A stretch of 53,506 nt of DNA, taken from assembly GCA_964428355.1 (NCBI GenBank), contig CAYRYU010000046.1:1-53506 (forward strand). Reading direction: 5' to 3'. The position numbers and the translations under genes are program-made. The notes below the pieces were generated by a model that saw nothing but the letters and a program-made list of their open reading frames with translations, had not been told where the DNA came from and searched no databases. The stretch's first letter is position 1. Each line of letters begins with the position of its first letter. This document shows positions 35,209-43,555 of the stretch, piece by piece. Source of the stretch: CAYRYU01 sp964428355 (GTDB taxonomy: Bacteria; Muiribacteriota; Ozemobacteria; Ozemobacterales; Ozemobacteraceae).

Positions 35209-35276
35209 AGTATGAGAAATCTTACCCGTTCCATCACTGGCCTGCAACATTCGGATCCCGCGGCAACAATCGAAAG

Positions 35277-35305
35277 TTGACGGGGGGATGTAAAACTGGC
35301 ATGAT
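35277..35305 (+). promoter_or_regulatory. Candidate promoter of the STAS gene
   Basis: TTGACG, a 17-base spacer and CATGAT. The start codon is only seven bases after the -10, so the mRNA would be leaderless; this fits the absence of a good SD before 35312. Confidence 0.4.
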
Positions 35306-35311
35306 GGCGGC

Positions 35312-35662
35312 ATGAGCGTTGCCGAATTCCGTTGCCTGACCAGCGAAGAAAACGGATGTTTCATCGTCCGGCCCGCCGGATACCTCGATGAGGTCGGGGG
35401 TAAGGCCCTACGGGGATTTTTCGACCCTCCGGCCAGGAAGGGCATCAAGAAGTTCGTGCTCAACCTCCAGGGAACCCCGGTCATCAACAGCCAGGGGATC
35501 ACGCAGATCCTGGAGATCGTCGAGACCCTGCTTTACGATCACAAGGCCGCGCTGGCAATAGTCGGACTTTCCGATCTTTACGTGGACGTCTTCCAGGTCG
35601 TGGGAATCCTCAAGCTGGTGAAAACATTCCCCGACGAAGTTTCCGCCGTGAAGGGGCTCTGA
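35312..35662 (+). CDS. STAS-domain anti-anti-sigma factor-like protein
   Basis: A single-domain 116-aa STAS protein. The conserved strand-helix reads FVLNLQGTPVINSQGITQILEIVE, with S60 in the INSQG motif at the position phosphorylated in SpoIIAA/RsbV. In partner-switching, a kinase phosphorylates this Ser and SpoIIE-type phosphatases remove the phosphate, releasing the protein to bind its partner. Five such phosphatases are encoded in this window; no RsbW/SpoIIAB-type kinase is. It is divergent from the phosphatase pair at 29-35 kb. No clear SD; possibly leaderless. Confidence 0.85.
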   Translation: MSVAEFRCLTSEENGCFIVRPAGYLDEVGGKALRGFFDPPARKGIKKFVLNLQGTPVINSQGITQILEIVETLLYDHKAALAIVGLSDLYVDVFQVVGILKLVKTFPDEVSAVKGL

Positions 35663-35888
35663 AGGCAAACGCAGGGCGCTTCCCCAACCCACTCCAAAAA
35701 GCTTCCCCAGGCTCGTTTCCCATTGAGCTTCCCCTGAACACGGATGGTACACCCGCCGAAAAATGTTTCAACGGGGCGGCTTCATCATGCGTTTCATAGG
35801 CAAAGTTGCGCGCATTGAGTTGCGCAGTATGTAGAACGGAGAAAAATCCAGAGGAATTCGGAGGTGATAGCGAAGAGTCAGGTTTTCC

Positions 35889-35946
35889 CCGACCAGTGGA
35901 AACTGGCTTGTTCGGCCCAGCCGTTCAGGACCATCGTTTAAGGTCC
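35889..35946 (+). ncRNA. Structured 5' leader of the secreted protein gene (unassigned)
   Basis: The 333-base gap before the gene at 35996 contains a nested hairpin: CCAGT-GGAA-ACTGG (35893-35906, GNRA-type loop) within an outer CCGA/TCGG pair (35889-35915), followed by GGACC...GGTCC (35928-35946). I compared it by eye with c-di-GMP-I, SAM and cobalamin riboswitch cores and found no match. The rest of 35663-35995 holds no gene. Confidence 0.3.
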
Positions 35947-35995
35947 GATCAACATACTCGAAATCACGTCAACAAGAAGAATAAGGAGAAAAAAG

Positions 35996-36769
35996 ATGAA
36001 ATCTTTGAAGATTGCTTTCGTGCTCGCCCTTTTCGCGATTGTTTCCGGCACCGCCGCGCAGGCTCAATGCGGAAATGACCTTCCCTCCTTTCTTTTCAAT
36101 GGCAGGGTCAGGGTTCTCGACATGTATCTGCAGCGGGCCCCCGGGGGGCCGGCAACCACAATTCTTCTTCCCCGCGTTCAGACCGTGATCGCGGAAATGG
36201 TCAACCTCGAGGAGCCTCAGGAGCCAGGGACCCCCAAATGCCCTCCCTCTCCCGACTATCTCGCCGCCCGGAAGTTTCTCACCAACAATGCCAAGGAACT
36301 GGTTTTCACCACCCAACTCGAGGAAGAGCAGGCCGAGAATCTTTACAAGCTTTCCCAGGTTCCGGGATACAAGGGCAAATTGATGCTCGATTGCCAGGTC
36401 CTCGTCGAGAAGCGGGTCAACCCGACCCTTCTTCCCACCGACAACCCGACCTACCACTACCAGGTGTTCCTGACCTCCTTTTCTTCTGTCGCCGAGATCC
36501 AGAAAGACATGTTCGTCTGCGGAAACGACCCCGAGGTCGTCTGCCGCCGGATCCGCAGAAACATCCAGGGCGCGGTCGAACTTTTCAACAAGGACCATGC
36601 CTCTGATCCGATGAAGACCCTCGAGCTTTCGATCCTTTCCTCGCAGGGTTACCTGACCGGGATTCCCGAATGCCCGGCAGGTGGCGAATACAAGTTCGGG
36701 GGCGGGTTTGCCCCGATGGGTCTCGGAAGCACTGAAATCAACTGCACGGCTCACTATCTCACCAAGTGA
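35996..36769 (+). CDS. Secreted protein with pilin-like C-terminal motif, unknown function
   Basis: A 257-aa protein with a standard signal peptide (1-23, ending AAQAQ). The body has paired Cys residues (CPPSPDYLAARKFL, VCGNDPEVVCRRIRRN). The C-terminus GIPECPAGGEYKFGG...INCTAHYL resembles the end of many type IV pilin-like proteins (IPxCPxGGxY...C..H), but there is no prepilin N-terminus. AAGGAG lies eight bases before the ATG. A good intrinsic terminator follows at 36862-36902, so it is monocistronic. It might be a secreted or pilus-associated factor. Confidence 0.6.
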   Translation: MKSLKIAFVLALFAIVSGTAAQAQCGNDLPSFLFNGRVRVLDMYLQRAPGGPATTILLPRVQTVIAEMVNLEEPQEPGTPKCPPSPDYLAARKFLTNNAKELVFTTQLEEEQAENLYKLSQVPGYKGKLMLDCQVLVEKRVNPTLLPTDNPTYHYQVFLTSFSSVAEIQKDMFVCGNDPEVVCRRIRRNIQGAVELFNKDHASDPMKTLELSILSSQGYLTGIPECPAGGEYKFGGGFAPMGLGSTEINCTAHYLTK

Positions 36770-36783
36770 CAGCCCTTCGGATC

Positions 36784-36800
36784 GGGAGCCCCAAGCTCCC
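36784..36800. other. Short GC hairpin after the secreted protein gene
   Basis: GGGAGC-CCCAA-GCTCCC, a perfect 6-bp stem without a U-run, 14 bases after the stop; possibly a 3' stability element. Confidence 0.35.
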
Positions 36801-36861
36801 TCCGCCGGGGATCTCCTGAGAAAAGGCTGTTCAGGAAAGAACAGATTCCCGGTCATATCGG

Positions 36862-36902
36862 AAGCCCGTTCGCGAATGGATCTCCCCCGCGGACGGGCTT
36901 TT
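36862..36902 (+). terminator. Intrinsic terminator
   Basis: AAGCCCGT pairs with ACGGGCTT over 8 bp and is followed by TT. It ends the transcript of the secreted protein gene, about 30 bases before the next promoter. Confidence 0.65.
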
Positions 36903-36932
36903 CGAATTCAACCCCAAGGTTCGCCCCCTTGT

Positions 36933-36961
36933 TTGACCAACCTCTTCGAAATGCGTTAAGA
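36933..36961 (+). promoter_or_regulatory. Promoter of the PLP enzyme pair
   Basis: TTGACC, a 17-base spacer and TTAAGA. The predicted start (about 36968) leaves a leader of about 44 bases to the ATG at 37012, which has GGAGG upstream. Confidence 0.6.
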
Positions 36962-37011
36962 TCGGTTGTCAGCGCTTTTGATCGAAAGAAATCCACCTGG
37001 AGGAAGTCTAA

Positions 37012-38313
37012 ATGACCGTTCACGATTGGTTCGGTCCCTGGCTCGATCGCAAGGAAAAATACGCCCGGACAGGAGAGCCCTTCCTTTCCCCCGACCGTTT
37101 CGCCACCATCGGCGTCGGAATAGGTTTGCCCCCCATCGCCCAGAAGTCGACCTTCAGTTTCCGGAATGTCAAGGATGGAGCCGACCGGTTCCTCGGGAAA
37201 TCGAAGAGCGGGGAAAAGCCATACGCCCGGATTTATACCCGGCTCGGAAACCCCACCACCGAATATCTGGAAAAGGCCCTTTTCCAGCTCGATTGCCAGC
37301 ACATCATCGATGCGGCCCTGGCCGCCGACGAGCGCCGTCCCACCATCGGGTCCCTCGTCTGCGCGTCGGGAATGGCCGCAATCGCCTGCACGACCTTCGC
37401 CCTGGTCCAGACGGGGTCGGAAATCATCTGCGGGAGCGTCTACGGATGCACCGACAGTTTCTTCAGGTCCCTCGAAAAGTTCGGTATCAAGACCCATTTC
37501 GTGAACACAGCAGACGCGAAGCAGGTCGAAAAGGCACTGAAGAAAGCCGAGAACCCCGTGATGGTTTTCCTCGAATCCCCCGACAACCCCACTCTCCAGA
37601 TTTCCGATATCCGCGCGATCTCGGAGATGACGGAAAGACGCGGAATCCCACTCGTCGTCGACAACACCTTCGCGACCCCGTATCTCCAGCAGCCGTTCCG
37701 TCTTGGCGCGGACATCGTGATACAGAGCATGACCAAATACGTGAACGGACACTCGACATCCGTTTCCGGAGTCGTCATCGGCCCCTGGCCTTTCGTGTGC
37801 GACCATCTGTTCCCCGTCTACAAGGATCACGGGCCCACTCCCAGCCCCTTCGACTCCTGGCTCAATTCCCAGGGGCTTCAGACGCTCCACGTCCGGATGG
37901 AGGAGGTCTGCGATTCAGCCGAGATCATCTCCCGACGCCTCGAGGAGCATGCAAAAGTGGGCCGGGTTTTCTATCCCGGCCTGAAGTCCCATCCGCAACA
38001 TTCCCTCGCAACGAAGCAGATGCGCCGGTTCGGGGGAATGATCAGTTTCGAACTCAAGGACGGATTCGAGCCCGCCCGAAAGCTGATGGACTATTTCGCC
38101 TCGTACACCACCCCGATGGAACTGGCCGTCAGTCTCGGTTCCGCCATCAGCTACATCCAGCACCCGGCCTCGATGACCCACTCCGGAATTCCCGAGCCTG
38201 ACCGGCAAGCCCGCGGTATTACCGCCGGGCTCGTACGGCTCTCGGTGGGCCTCGAGGGTGTCGAATCACTCTGGAAGGCGATCGACGAGGGACTCGACCT
38301 GGCCACCCGCTGA
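37012..38313 (+). CDS. Cys/Met metabolism PLP-dependent enzyme (cystathionine gamma-synthase/lyase family)
   Basis: A 433-aa member of the trans-sulfuration family. Signatures: YTRLGNPTTEYLEKAL (substrate/PLP neighbourhood), CASGMAAI, ESPDNPTLQISDI, VVDNTFATPYLQQP and the Schiff-base lysine in QSMTKYVNGHSTS (K242). Family members make or break C-S bonds of cystathionine, homocysteine or methionine; sequence alone does not separate synthase, lyase and sulfhydrylase. An extra stretch near residues 98-113 (AALAADERRPTIGS) lengthens it slightly relative to typical 380-400-aa members. First gene of a two-gene operon with the aminotransferase at 38330. Confidence 0.85.
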   Translation: MTVHDWFGPWLDRKEKYARTGEPFLSPDRFATIGVGIGLPPIAQKSTFSFRNVKDGADRFLGKSKSGEKPYARIYTRLGNPTTEYLEKALFQLDCQHIIDAALAADERRPTIGSLVCASGMAAIACTTFALVQTGSEIICGSVYGCTDSFFRSLEKFGIKTHFVNTADAKQVEKALKKAENPVMVFLESPDNPTLQISDIRAISEMTERRGIPLVVDNTFATPYLQQPFRLGADIVIQSMTKYVNGHSTSVSGVVIGPWPFVCDHLFPVYKDHGPTPSPFDSWLNSQGLQTLHVRMEEVCDSAEIISRRLEEHAKVGRVFYPGLKSHPQHSLATKQMRRFGGMISFELKDGFEPARKLMDYFASYTTPMELAVSLGSAISYIQHPASMTHSGIPEPDRQARGITAGLVRLSVGLEGVESLWKAIDEGLDLATR

Positions 38314-38329
38314 TCCGTCAGACTGCCAG

Positions 38330-39517
38330 ATGAAAGGTAACGATTTCCGGGAGGTTCCGGTCAGCCGGAACCTTTCCGAAACCTCCTTTCCCGGGATCGC
38401 GGCGATGAATGCGCTTGCCGAAAAGCAACGGCGCCGTGGCCGAACGCTGGTAAACCTGGGCCAGGCGGTCCCTTATTTCTCCCCTCCGGAAAATGCCATC
38501 GAGCGGTTGAAACGCGACCTGGCAGACGGGGGCGTTCACCGTTACACTCTCGATCCGGGGCTGCCCTCGCTCCGTCAGGCAACCTGCGGTTTCCTTAGGA
38601 GCCGGTTCGGGATCAACGTCGACCCCGAACGGGAGATCCTCATCACTGCGGGCGCGAACGGGGCATACCTGATGGCGGTAATGGCCCTTTTGAACCCCGG
38701 GGATATCATGGGAATCCTCACGCCCTGGTATTTCAACCATGCGATGGCGGTCCGCCTCGTCGGTGGAACCGTGCTCGAGATACCGCTTACCCCGGCTTCG
38801 GGGTTCTCCCTCGATCCCCCCCTCATCCTCGAACGATTGCGGGCGGGTGGAGCAAAAGCCCTCACGATCGTCAATTCCAACAACCCCACGGGGGCCACCT
38901 ATTCCCCCGAGGCGTTGGAAGAGCTTGTTCGGGGCGCGGTCCGGGCGGGAATGGCCGTCGTGATGGACGAGACCTATTCCTGCTTCCCGACAACGGGGGG
39001 GAGGCATTTCTCACCTGGGAGCCTCGAGAAAAGGCCCTCATCGGTCATAACGATCGGCAGTTTTTCCAAGACTTTCGCCCTTACGGGTTGGAGGGTGGGA
39101 TATCTTGCCGCATCGGCACCGTTGATCTCTGAGATGCTCAAGATCCAGGACACGATGGTAATCTGCGCACCTCATCCCGGGCAAAGGCTTGCGCTCGGGT
39201 GTCTCGAAAGCGATGTCGATTCCTGGCTGGCCCCGATCGTCGGAGCGCTTGGGAAGCGTCGGGAAACCTTCCTCGCGGCATTTCCCCCCGACGGAGCCTG
39301 GAAGACGCGGTCCTGCGGCCTGTTTTTCGCTTTTCTCGAGGGGAACTGCAACGGGAGGGAGGCGGCCGGGAAGCTTCTCGAGAACCATGGAGTGATCACG
39401 ATCCCGGGTGACGTTTTCGGAGCCGGTCTCGAAAATACGCTCAGGGTCTCCATCGGATGCGTTCCCGAAGACTCCTTCGCTGACGGGATCGCCATACTGA
39501 AAGCCGGCCTTTCTTAG
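38330..39517 (+). CDS. Class I/II PLP aminotransferase
   Basis: A 395-aa fold-type I aminotransferase. Motifs: RYTLDPGLPSLRQA, NSNNPTGA (183-190), VVMDETYSCF and the PLP lysine in GSFSKTFALTGWRVGYL (K247). This resembles aspartate/kynurenine-type aminotransferases. The start ATG at 38330 is 16 bases after the previous stop with only a weak SD, so translation may depend on coupling; the frame is open upstream into the previous gene. Together the pair may handle sulfur amino acids, but the substrate is not readable. Confidence 0.85.
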   Translation: MKGNDFREVPVSRNLSETSFPGIAAMNALAEKQRRRGRTLVNLGQAVPYFSPPENAIERLKRDLADGGVHRYTLDPGLPSLRQATCGFLRSRFGINVDPEREILITAGANGAYLMAVMALLNPGDIMGILTPWYFNHAMAVRLVGGTVLEIPLTPASGFSLDPPLILERLRAGGAKALTIVNSNNPTGATYSPEALEELVRGAVRAGMAVVMDETYSCFPTTGGRHFSPGSLEKRPSSVITIGSFSKTFALTGWRVGYLAASAPLISEMLKIQDTMVICAPHPGQRLALGCLESDVDSWLAPIVGALGKRRETFLAAFPPDGAWKTRSCGLFFAFLEGNCNGREAAGKLLENHGVITIPGDVFGAGLENTLRVSIGCVPEDSFADGIAILKAGLS

Positions 39518-39547
39518 CTCCTGACCGATCGGACTGCCCTCTCAAAC

Positions 39548-39576
39548 TTGAACTCGGGGAAATCCCGGTTTATAAT
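39548..39576 (+). promoter_or_regulatory. Promoter of pseudopilin operon B
   Basis: TTGAAC, a 17-base spacer and a perfect TATAAT. Transcription should start near 39583. Confidence 0.65.
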
Positions 39577-39598
39577 GGCCCTGAGAGGGGGGATTCGG

Positions 39599-40294
39599 AT
39601 GGAGGTGCCCTCAAGGACTGCGCCATCCTGGCTTTTCGGGCACATTCACCCCATCGTGGGGCTCGTGCCCTCAAGGACTGCGCCCGTCGGGCCAAGGACG
39701 GGCCATCCGTGGCCCTGGCCCGACACTGCCGCATCCTGCGGTTCGTCCTGGCCAATCGGGCGCATTCGCCCCATCGTGGGGCTCGTACCTGCAAAACGCG
39801 TCCGAGGCCGATTCCTGGCACGGTTCGGCCCTGTCCCCCGCGCCCTGACCCTGGTGGAAGTTCTGGTCGCCCTTGCCATCCTGGGGATCTGCCTGACACC
39901 CATCTTCATGGTTTTTTCGGAGTCCAGACAGATCAGCGTGCGGAGTCTCGATGAGATGCGTGCCACCGGGATGGCCAGCTCGATGATCGACGGGTTGAAA
40001 AGAATACCGGGAGCAAGTCTCACCGAAATCCTTGGCCGCGAATTTTCTGACGACAGCCTTCCCGCCGGGCTTTCCCTCGATCGGCTGGGTGTCCCGACCG
40101 CCCCCGCAGACCTCCGCCGGGTCGTTTCGGTGAATGTGGTGAACCAGCCGATCCTGCCGGATGAGCGGTTTTCCAACCCCTGGGGACGGGTGGCCGAGAT
40201 CGATGTCAAGGTTTCACGAGAGGACAGGACGACCCAGGGGCACACGAAGGTGTTGGCCGTCAAGGGATATCGGTTCCTGGACGGGTCGCCTTGA
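39599..40294 (+). CDS. GspI-like prepilin with an abnormally long, repeat-derived N-terminal leader (operon B)
   Basis: The mature part starts in ALTLVEVLVALAILGICLTPIF: cleavage would fall after Ala rather than Gly, with Glu at +5. From ATG 39599 (GGGGGG upstream) the leader would be 82 residues, made of 20-residue repeats; prepilin leaders are normally under about 30. A GTG at 39776 would give a 23-residue leader (VGLVPAKRVRG...) but lacks an SD. Either the repeats are a 5' untranslated insertion or they are translated. The rest (SLDEMRATGMASSMIDGLKRI) fits a minor pseudopilin. First gene of a four-gene coupled operon. Confidence 0.7.
   Translation: MEVPSRTAPSWLFGHIHPIVGLVPSRTAPVGPRTGHPWPWPDTAASCGSSWPIGRIRPIVGLVPAKRVRGRFLARFGPVPRALTLVEVLVALAILGICLTPIFMVFSESRQISVRSLDEMRATGMASSMIDGLKRIPGASLTEILGREFSDDSLPAGLSLDRLGVPTAPADLRRVVSVNVVNQPILPDERFSNPWGRVAEIDVKVSREDRTTQGHTKVLAVKGYRFLDGSP
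39605..39784. repeat. 60-bp period repeats over the 5' end of the first operon B pseudopilin gene
   Basis: Three diverged 60-bp units (39605, 39665, 39725). Units 1 and 2 share GTGCCCTCAAGGACTGCGCC; units 1 and 3 share CGGGC.CATTC.CCCCATCGTG. In units 1 and 3 CCCCA-TCG-TGGGG forms a perfect hairpin. The units code for 20-residue repeats, e.g. HPIVGLVPSRTAP, ahead of the pilin domain. Confidence 0.75.
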
Positions 40295-40746
40295 AAATCC
40301 GGCGAATCAACCCTCCTCCCCGTCGTCAGGAGGTAGCCGCCGGCCGCCCCCCGCGGGGCTTCACGATCACGGAGTTGATCATCGTGTTGATGGTGGGAAG
40401 CCTTTTCTTTGCCATTCTTTTCCGCATCGTCAGGTCCTTCACGACACAGGGCGTGCAAATGGACCAGCGTACAACCGGCTGGCACGCCTACGGACGGGTT
40501 TCCGATCAGCTCAGGTTCGATCTCAAGCAGGCAGTCGAAGTCCGCGTTCCCGACTCGCGATCCCTGGCCTTGAAAACCGTTTCGCTCGGGCCGGACCTCC
40601 AGATGGTCCCTTCGGAGATCGTTTGGCGGCAAAGGGATGAAAGGACCATCATACGTATTGAAGCAGGAAGCGAGAGGGTTTTCGACTTCTCCGGAGCTCT
40701 CGACAGGGGGAGATTCATATCCCTCCAGTTCAGGACTGCGCCTTGA
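40291..40746 (+). CDS. Pseudopilin, GspH/GspJ-like (operon B)
   Basis: A 151-aa prepilin: G23 then FTITELIIVLMVGSLFFAILF, with Glu at +5. It starts with TTG at 40291 overlapping the upstream stop (TTGA); there is no ATG before the prepilin motif. The soluble part (YGRVSDQLRFDLKQAVEV) resembles GspJ/GspH. Subfamily is tentative. Confidence 0.75.
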   Translation: MKIRRINPPPRRQEVAAGRPPRGFTITELIIVLMVGSLFFAILFRIVRSFTTQGVQMDQRTTGWHAYGRVSDQLRFDLKQAVEVRVPDSRSLALKTVSLGPDLQMVPSEIVWRQRDERTIIRIEAGSERVFDFSGALDRGRFISLQFRTAP

Positions 40747-41300
40747 GCAGAATGAGGAATCGGCCGGCAAACCGTTGTGCCGGAATGTCCTTCGCCGAGA
40801 TCCTCGTGGTTTCTTTGGTTCTTGCGATTCTTGTAGGAATCGTCCTTCTGGCGATGAGAGCGGTGAATCCGCAGCAGGCCGCCCTGGATCGTTTCAACCG
40901 GTTCCATCTCGCCGCTGGAACATTGATCGAGACTCTCAAGCAGGACGTCCGTTCCGCCCGGAAACTGGAGGTTTCCCCCGGCCGGCTGGCCGTTGTCCGG
41001 ACGACGGGAATCGGCTCCGACGGTGAGCTGGAAAGCCAAACGGTGGAGTTCCATGCCACCGCTTCCTCGGTTCTCGAGGAACGGGAAGGGAAAACGAAGG
41101 TCCATGGTCTTCTGGCGGATCACCGGGAGCGGGTCCAGGTGGAATTCGAGGTAGCCTCGGTCGGCGAGGATCTCGGAGCACGCACGGGAAACCTGTGGAT
41201 ACTCATTCGGGGGGTCGATCAGGCGGGGAGGGAGATTCCCCGGCTGGTCGCCACGGCTTCAGTCCAGGTCAAGGTTGCGGAGCTTTCCTATGTGCCCTGA
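40743..41300 (+). CDS. Pseudopilin (operon B)
   Basis: A 185-aa prepilin: G14 then MSFAEILVVSLVLAILVGIVLL, Glu at +5. Start TTG 40743 overlaps the upstream stop (TTGA); ATG 40752 is an alternative with a poor SD. The soluble part (RFHLAAGTLIETLKQDVRSARKL) parallels its neighbours, so the operon holds three paralogous minor pseudopilins. GspJ-like by length. Confidence 0.75.
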   Translation: MSRMRNRPANRCAGMSFAEILVVSLVLAILVGIVLLAMRAVNPQQAALDRFNRFHLAAGTLIETLKQDVRSARKLEVSPGRLAVVRTTGIGSDGELESQTVEFHATASSVLEEREGKTKVHGLLADHRERVQVEFEVASVGEDLGARTGNLWILIRGVDQAGREIPRLVATASVQVKVAELSYVP

Positions 41301-43482
41301 ACCTTCCAGCCGTGGCGGAATCGCTCCCTGCCTCCCCCTGGTACCCGTTTTCCACCCGCGTCGCCGCGGGGTCGCCATCTTCGCCGTAATGGGCCTGGTT
41401 CTGGTGATCGGTATCATTGCCTTCTATGTTCACCAGTATTCCAGGAGGCAGAAACAGCAGAGCTTTCACCTCAGCTCAGCGGAAGTGGCTTTCCAGGCCG
41501 CCGAGTTCGGTGCCCGGGAGGGATACCTGTATGTCCTGCGGGCGGTGGATTTTCTCAACAGCACCGATCCCGCCACCCTCCCCAAGCAGGGAACCATCCC
41601 ATCGAGTCTGCGAGGATTCTTCGATGCCTTCGTGCGCGACGACGGCCGCCTGACGGACAAGCCGGCGGAAACCACCCTTCCCATCGTGCTGACGCCGGTC
41701 AAAGGCCTTCTGGACTCCGTGGGATCGGATCTCACCCTTTCCGTGCAGCTTCGCCTGGAGCGGCAGAAACCGCTCCTTCCGGATCTTCCGCTCCCGGGTG
41801 TTACAGAGACGCTCCTGGAAACGCGGGGCCGTTTCGTCATCGACGCCCTTGCCTGCTTCCGAGGGGTGGAGCGCCGGGTCGTCTCGGTTTTCGAACAGCG
41901 TACCATTCACCTTCAGGTCCCGGTCCTCGGCCGGTTCGCACTTTTCGCAAACGAGGTGGCAGGGACCCTCAACCAGGTCTCCACCCCCTTGCAGAATAAT
42001 CTCATCCCGCCACGTTTCGCCGCTGCGGGCACCCTGAAACCCCTGGTGATACAGGGCGGCCCGCCCGTCACCTCGGCAAACCGGGCCGGCGTTCTTGCAG
42101 ATCCCTCGGGGTATCTCGACGGTGCCGGCTGGGTGTTTCTCGGAACGCCCCAAGGGGGTGAGCCCTGGCAGCTCACCCTGGGAATGGCACCGGGCTCGGA
42201 GGGGGACGGGGAGCATTTTCTCCTCCACGGGGAGCGGTTGTTCGTCTTTCCGATCACATCCGGGGGAGTCCCCTTCGGATCACCCGCCGCCCTTCCCGCG
42301 GGCTGGGACCCTCTGGAAATGTGGCGGACCCACCAACGCTATGCCTGTCTCACCGGGCTTTACGAAGAATCCCGGGGTGCGGGACGGAACCAGTTCCTGG
42401 GTCTCAGCACCGAAAACACCCAGAGGGCATCGCTTCTCCGCCTGATGGGGACTTCCGCCGAGCCCGCCCCCACCGTGGTTTTCGGCAAAGTTTTCCGAAG
42501 CCTCATCCTGGAGCGGGGATTGCGACGTATTCCTGTCTCCCCGCTTTCCCCCGATGGGCCCGCAAGTGCAACTCCCTGTCCGTTCGTTCCGCAGAACGGG
42601 TTTTCGGCAGCCTCCTGGCCCGGAATGAGTGCCATGAGCACCGCCGCGGTGCGGCAGACCTGCCGGGACGCGTGGGACGACTATTCCCAGGGGATGTCGA
42701 TTCCCCTGGTGAGTCCCATCAACGAAGGTCTGGCCTTCTTCTTCGACACCACCCCTCTGCAGGGGGCCAACCGCCCCCTCCAGCCGACGTTTTCGGGTGT
42801 TCCTCTTTCGAAGATTGGACGAAAGCTGACCTACTCCCCTTCCGTTCCCCAGGATCTCGTCCTGGACGGGCAGATGAACCTGCTTCGCAGCGGAGCCGGG
42901 GTGTTCTCCGGAGAAGTCCAACAGGTCCTTCCGAACGTTGGCCCCTTGCTTCTCGCACGGTGCGGCCGTGAGTTCCCGGACGCCGATGCCCTGAGGGTGT
43001 ATTTGAACCAGCTCAGACAACAGGGGCGACAGGCCACAGGTTTCTACCACGTAAAGGGGCCGTTTTCCTGGACCGCCGAATGGAATGCGCTGGCGGTTGG
43101 CGGGGTGGGCATAGTGTGCGATCTCGATCTCGCAATCCGGTCCACCGTCAAGCCCTCGGGGGGGGCAGGCCTGCCGGATGCGCGTCAGAACCGGGTCGTC
43201 CTGGCGACGCTCGGGGGGGACGTTGAGGTAGGAACGGCAGAACCTGTCGAGGCGGCTTTGCTCGCTCCCAAGGGCCGGTTCCACCTGACCGGCACGGGCG
43301 GGTTCGATCTCCTGGGGTGTCTCGCGGTCCGGACCCTCGATGTCGGAGAGCTTGCGACGAATGCCCCAAAACGCCTGCGATACGATCCCCAGCATGATTG
43401 GGCTGATGCGCAGGCATACGCCGGATCCTTCCGGATCATGCTCGAGCAGCAGCCGCACCTGTTCGTGGCAAAGCCGCGGTGA
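41290..43482 (+). CDS. Large GspK/PilX-like pseudopilus protein (operon B)
   Basis: A 730-aa protein with an N-terminal RRRGVAIFAVMGLVLVIGIIAFYV segment: prepilin-like but without Glu at +5, as in GspK, the pseudopilus tip. It then has a long helix and a large strand-rich ectodomain. GWVFLGTPQGG (about 280-290) and the C-terminal region GGDVEVGTAEPVEAALLAPKG...GFDLLGCLAV match the layout of the operon A protein at 19244-21715. Start ATG 41290 has GGAG seven bases upstream and overlaps the preceding gene by 11 bases. Roughly twice the length of typical GspK; the extra domain may bind a substrate or surface. Confidence 0.65.
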   Translation: MCPEPSSRGGIAPCLPLVPVFHPRRRGVAIFAVMGLVLVIGIIAFYVHQYSRRQKQQSFHLSSAEVAFQAAEFGAREGYLYVLRAVDFLNSTDPATLPKQGTIPSSLRGFFDAFVRDDGRLTDKPAETTLPIVLTPVKGLLDSVGSDLTLSVQLRLERQKPLLPDLPLPGVTETLLETRGRFVIDALACFRGVERRVVSVFEQRTIHLQVPVLGRFALFANEVAGTLNQVSTPLQNNLIPPRFAAAGTLKPLVIQGGPPVTSANRAGVLADPSGYLDGAGWVFLGTPQGGEPWQLTLGMAPGSEGDGEHFLLHGERLFVFPITSGGVPFGSPAALPAGWDPLEMWRTHQRYACLTGLYEESRGAGRNQFLGLSTENTQRASLLRLMGTSAEPAPTVVFGKVFRSLILERGLRRIPVSPLSPDGPASATPCPFVPQNGFSAASWPGMSAMSTAAVRQTCRDAWDDYSQGMSIPLVSPINEGLAFFFDTTPLQGANRPLQPTFSGVPLSKIGRKLTYSPSVPQDLVLDGQMNLLRSGAGVFSGEVQQVLPNVGPLLLARCGREFPDADALRVYLNQLRQQGRQATGFYHVKGPFSWTAEWNALAVGGVGIVCDLDLAIRSTVKPSGGAGLPDARQNRVVLATLGGDVEVGTAEPVEAALLAPKGRFHLTGTGGFDLLGCLAVRTLDVGELATNAPKRLRYDPQHDWADAQAYAGSFRIMLEQQPHLFVAKPR

Positions 43483-43555
43483 AGGAGACGGGTGCGGTGC
43501 GGAAAACAAAGCTCGTGCGGTCGGACCGAAATTCGGAGAGCGAGGAGGGAAAATC

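Noticed and set aside
34902..35237. N-terminal extension of the phosphatase through repeats and gap (ACRHEGGVHGFARKA repeats)
   Set aside because: Repeat-derived, crosses an N run, and the paralogues start just before TM1; ATG 34901 has an SD.
35663..35995. c-di-GMP-I riboswitch (GGCAAA near 35803)
   Set aside because: The second conserved block (GGGACGCAAAGCC-like) and tetraloop-receptor arrangement are absent.
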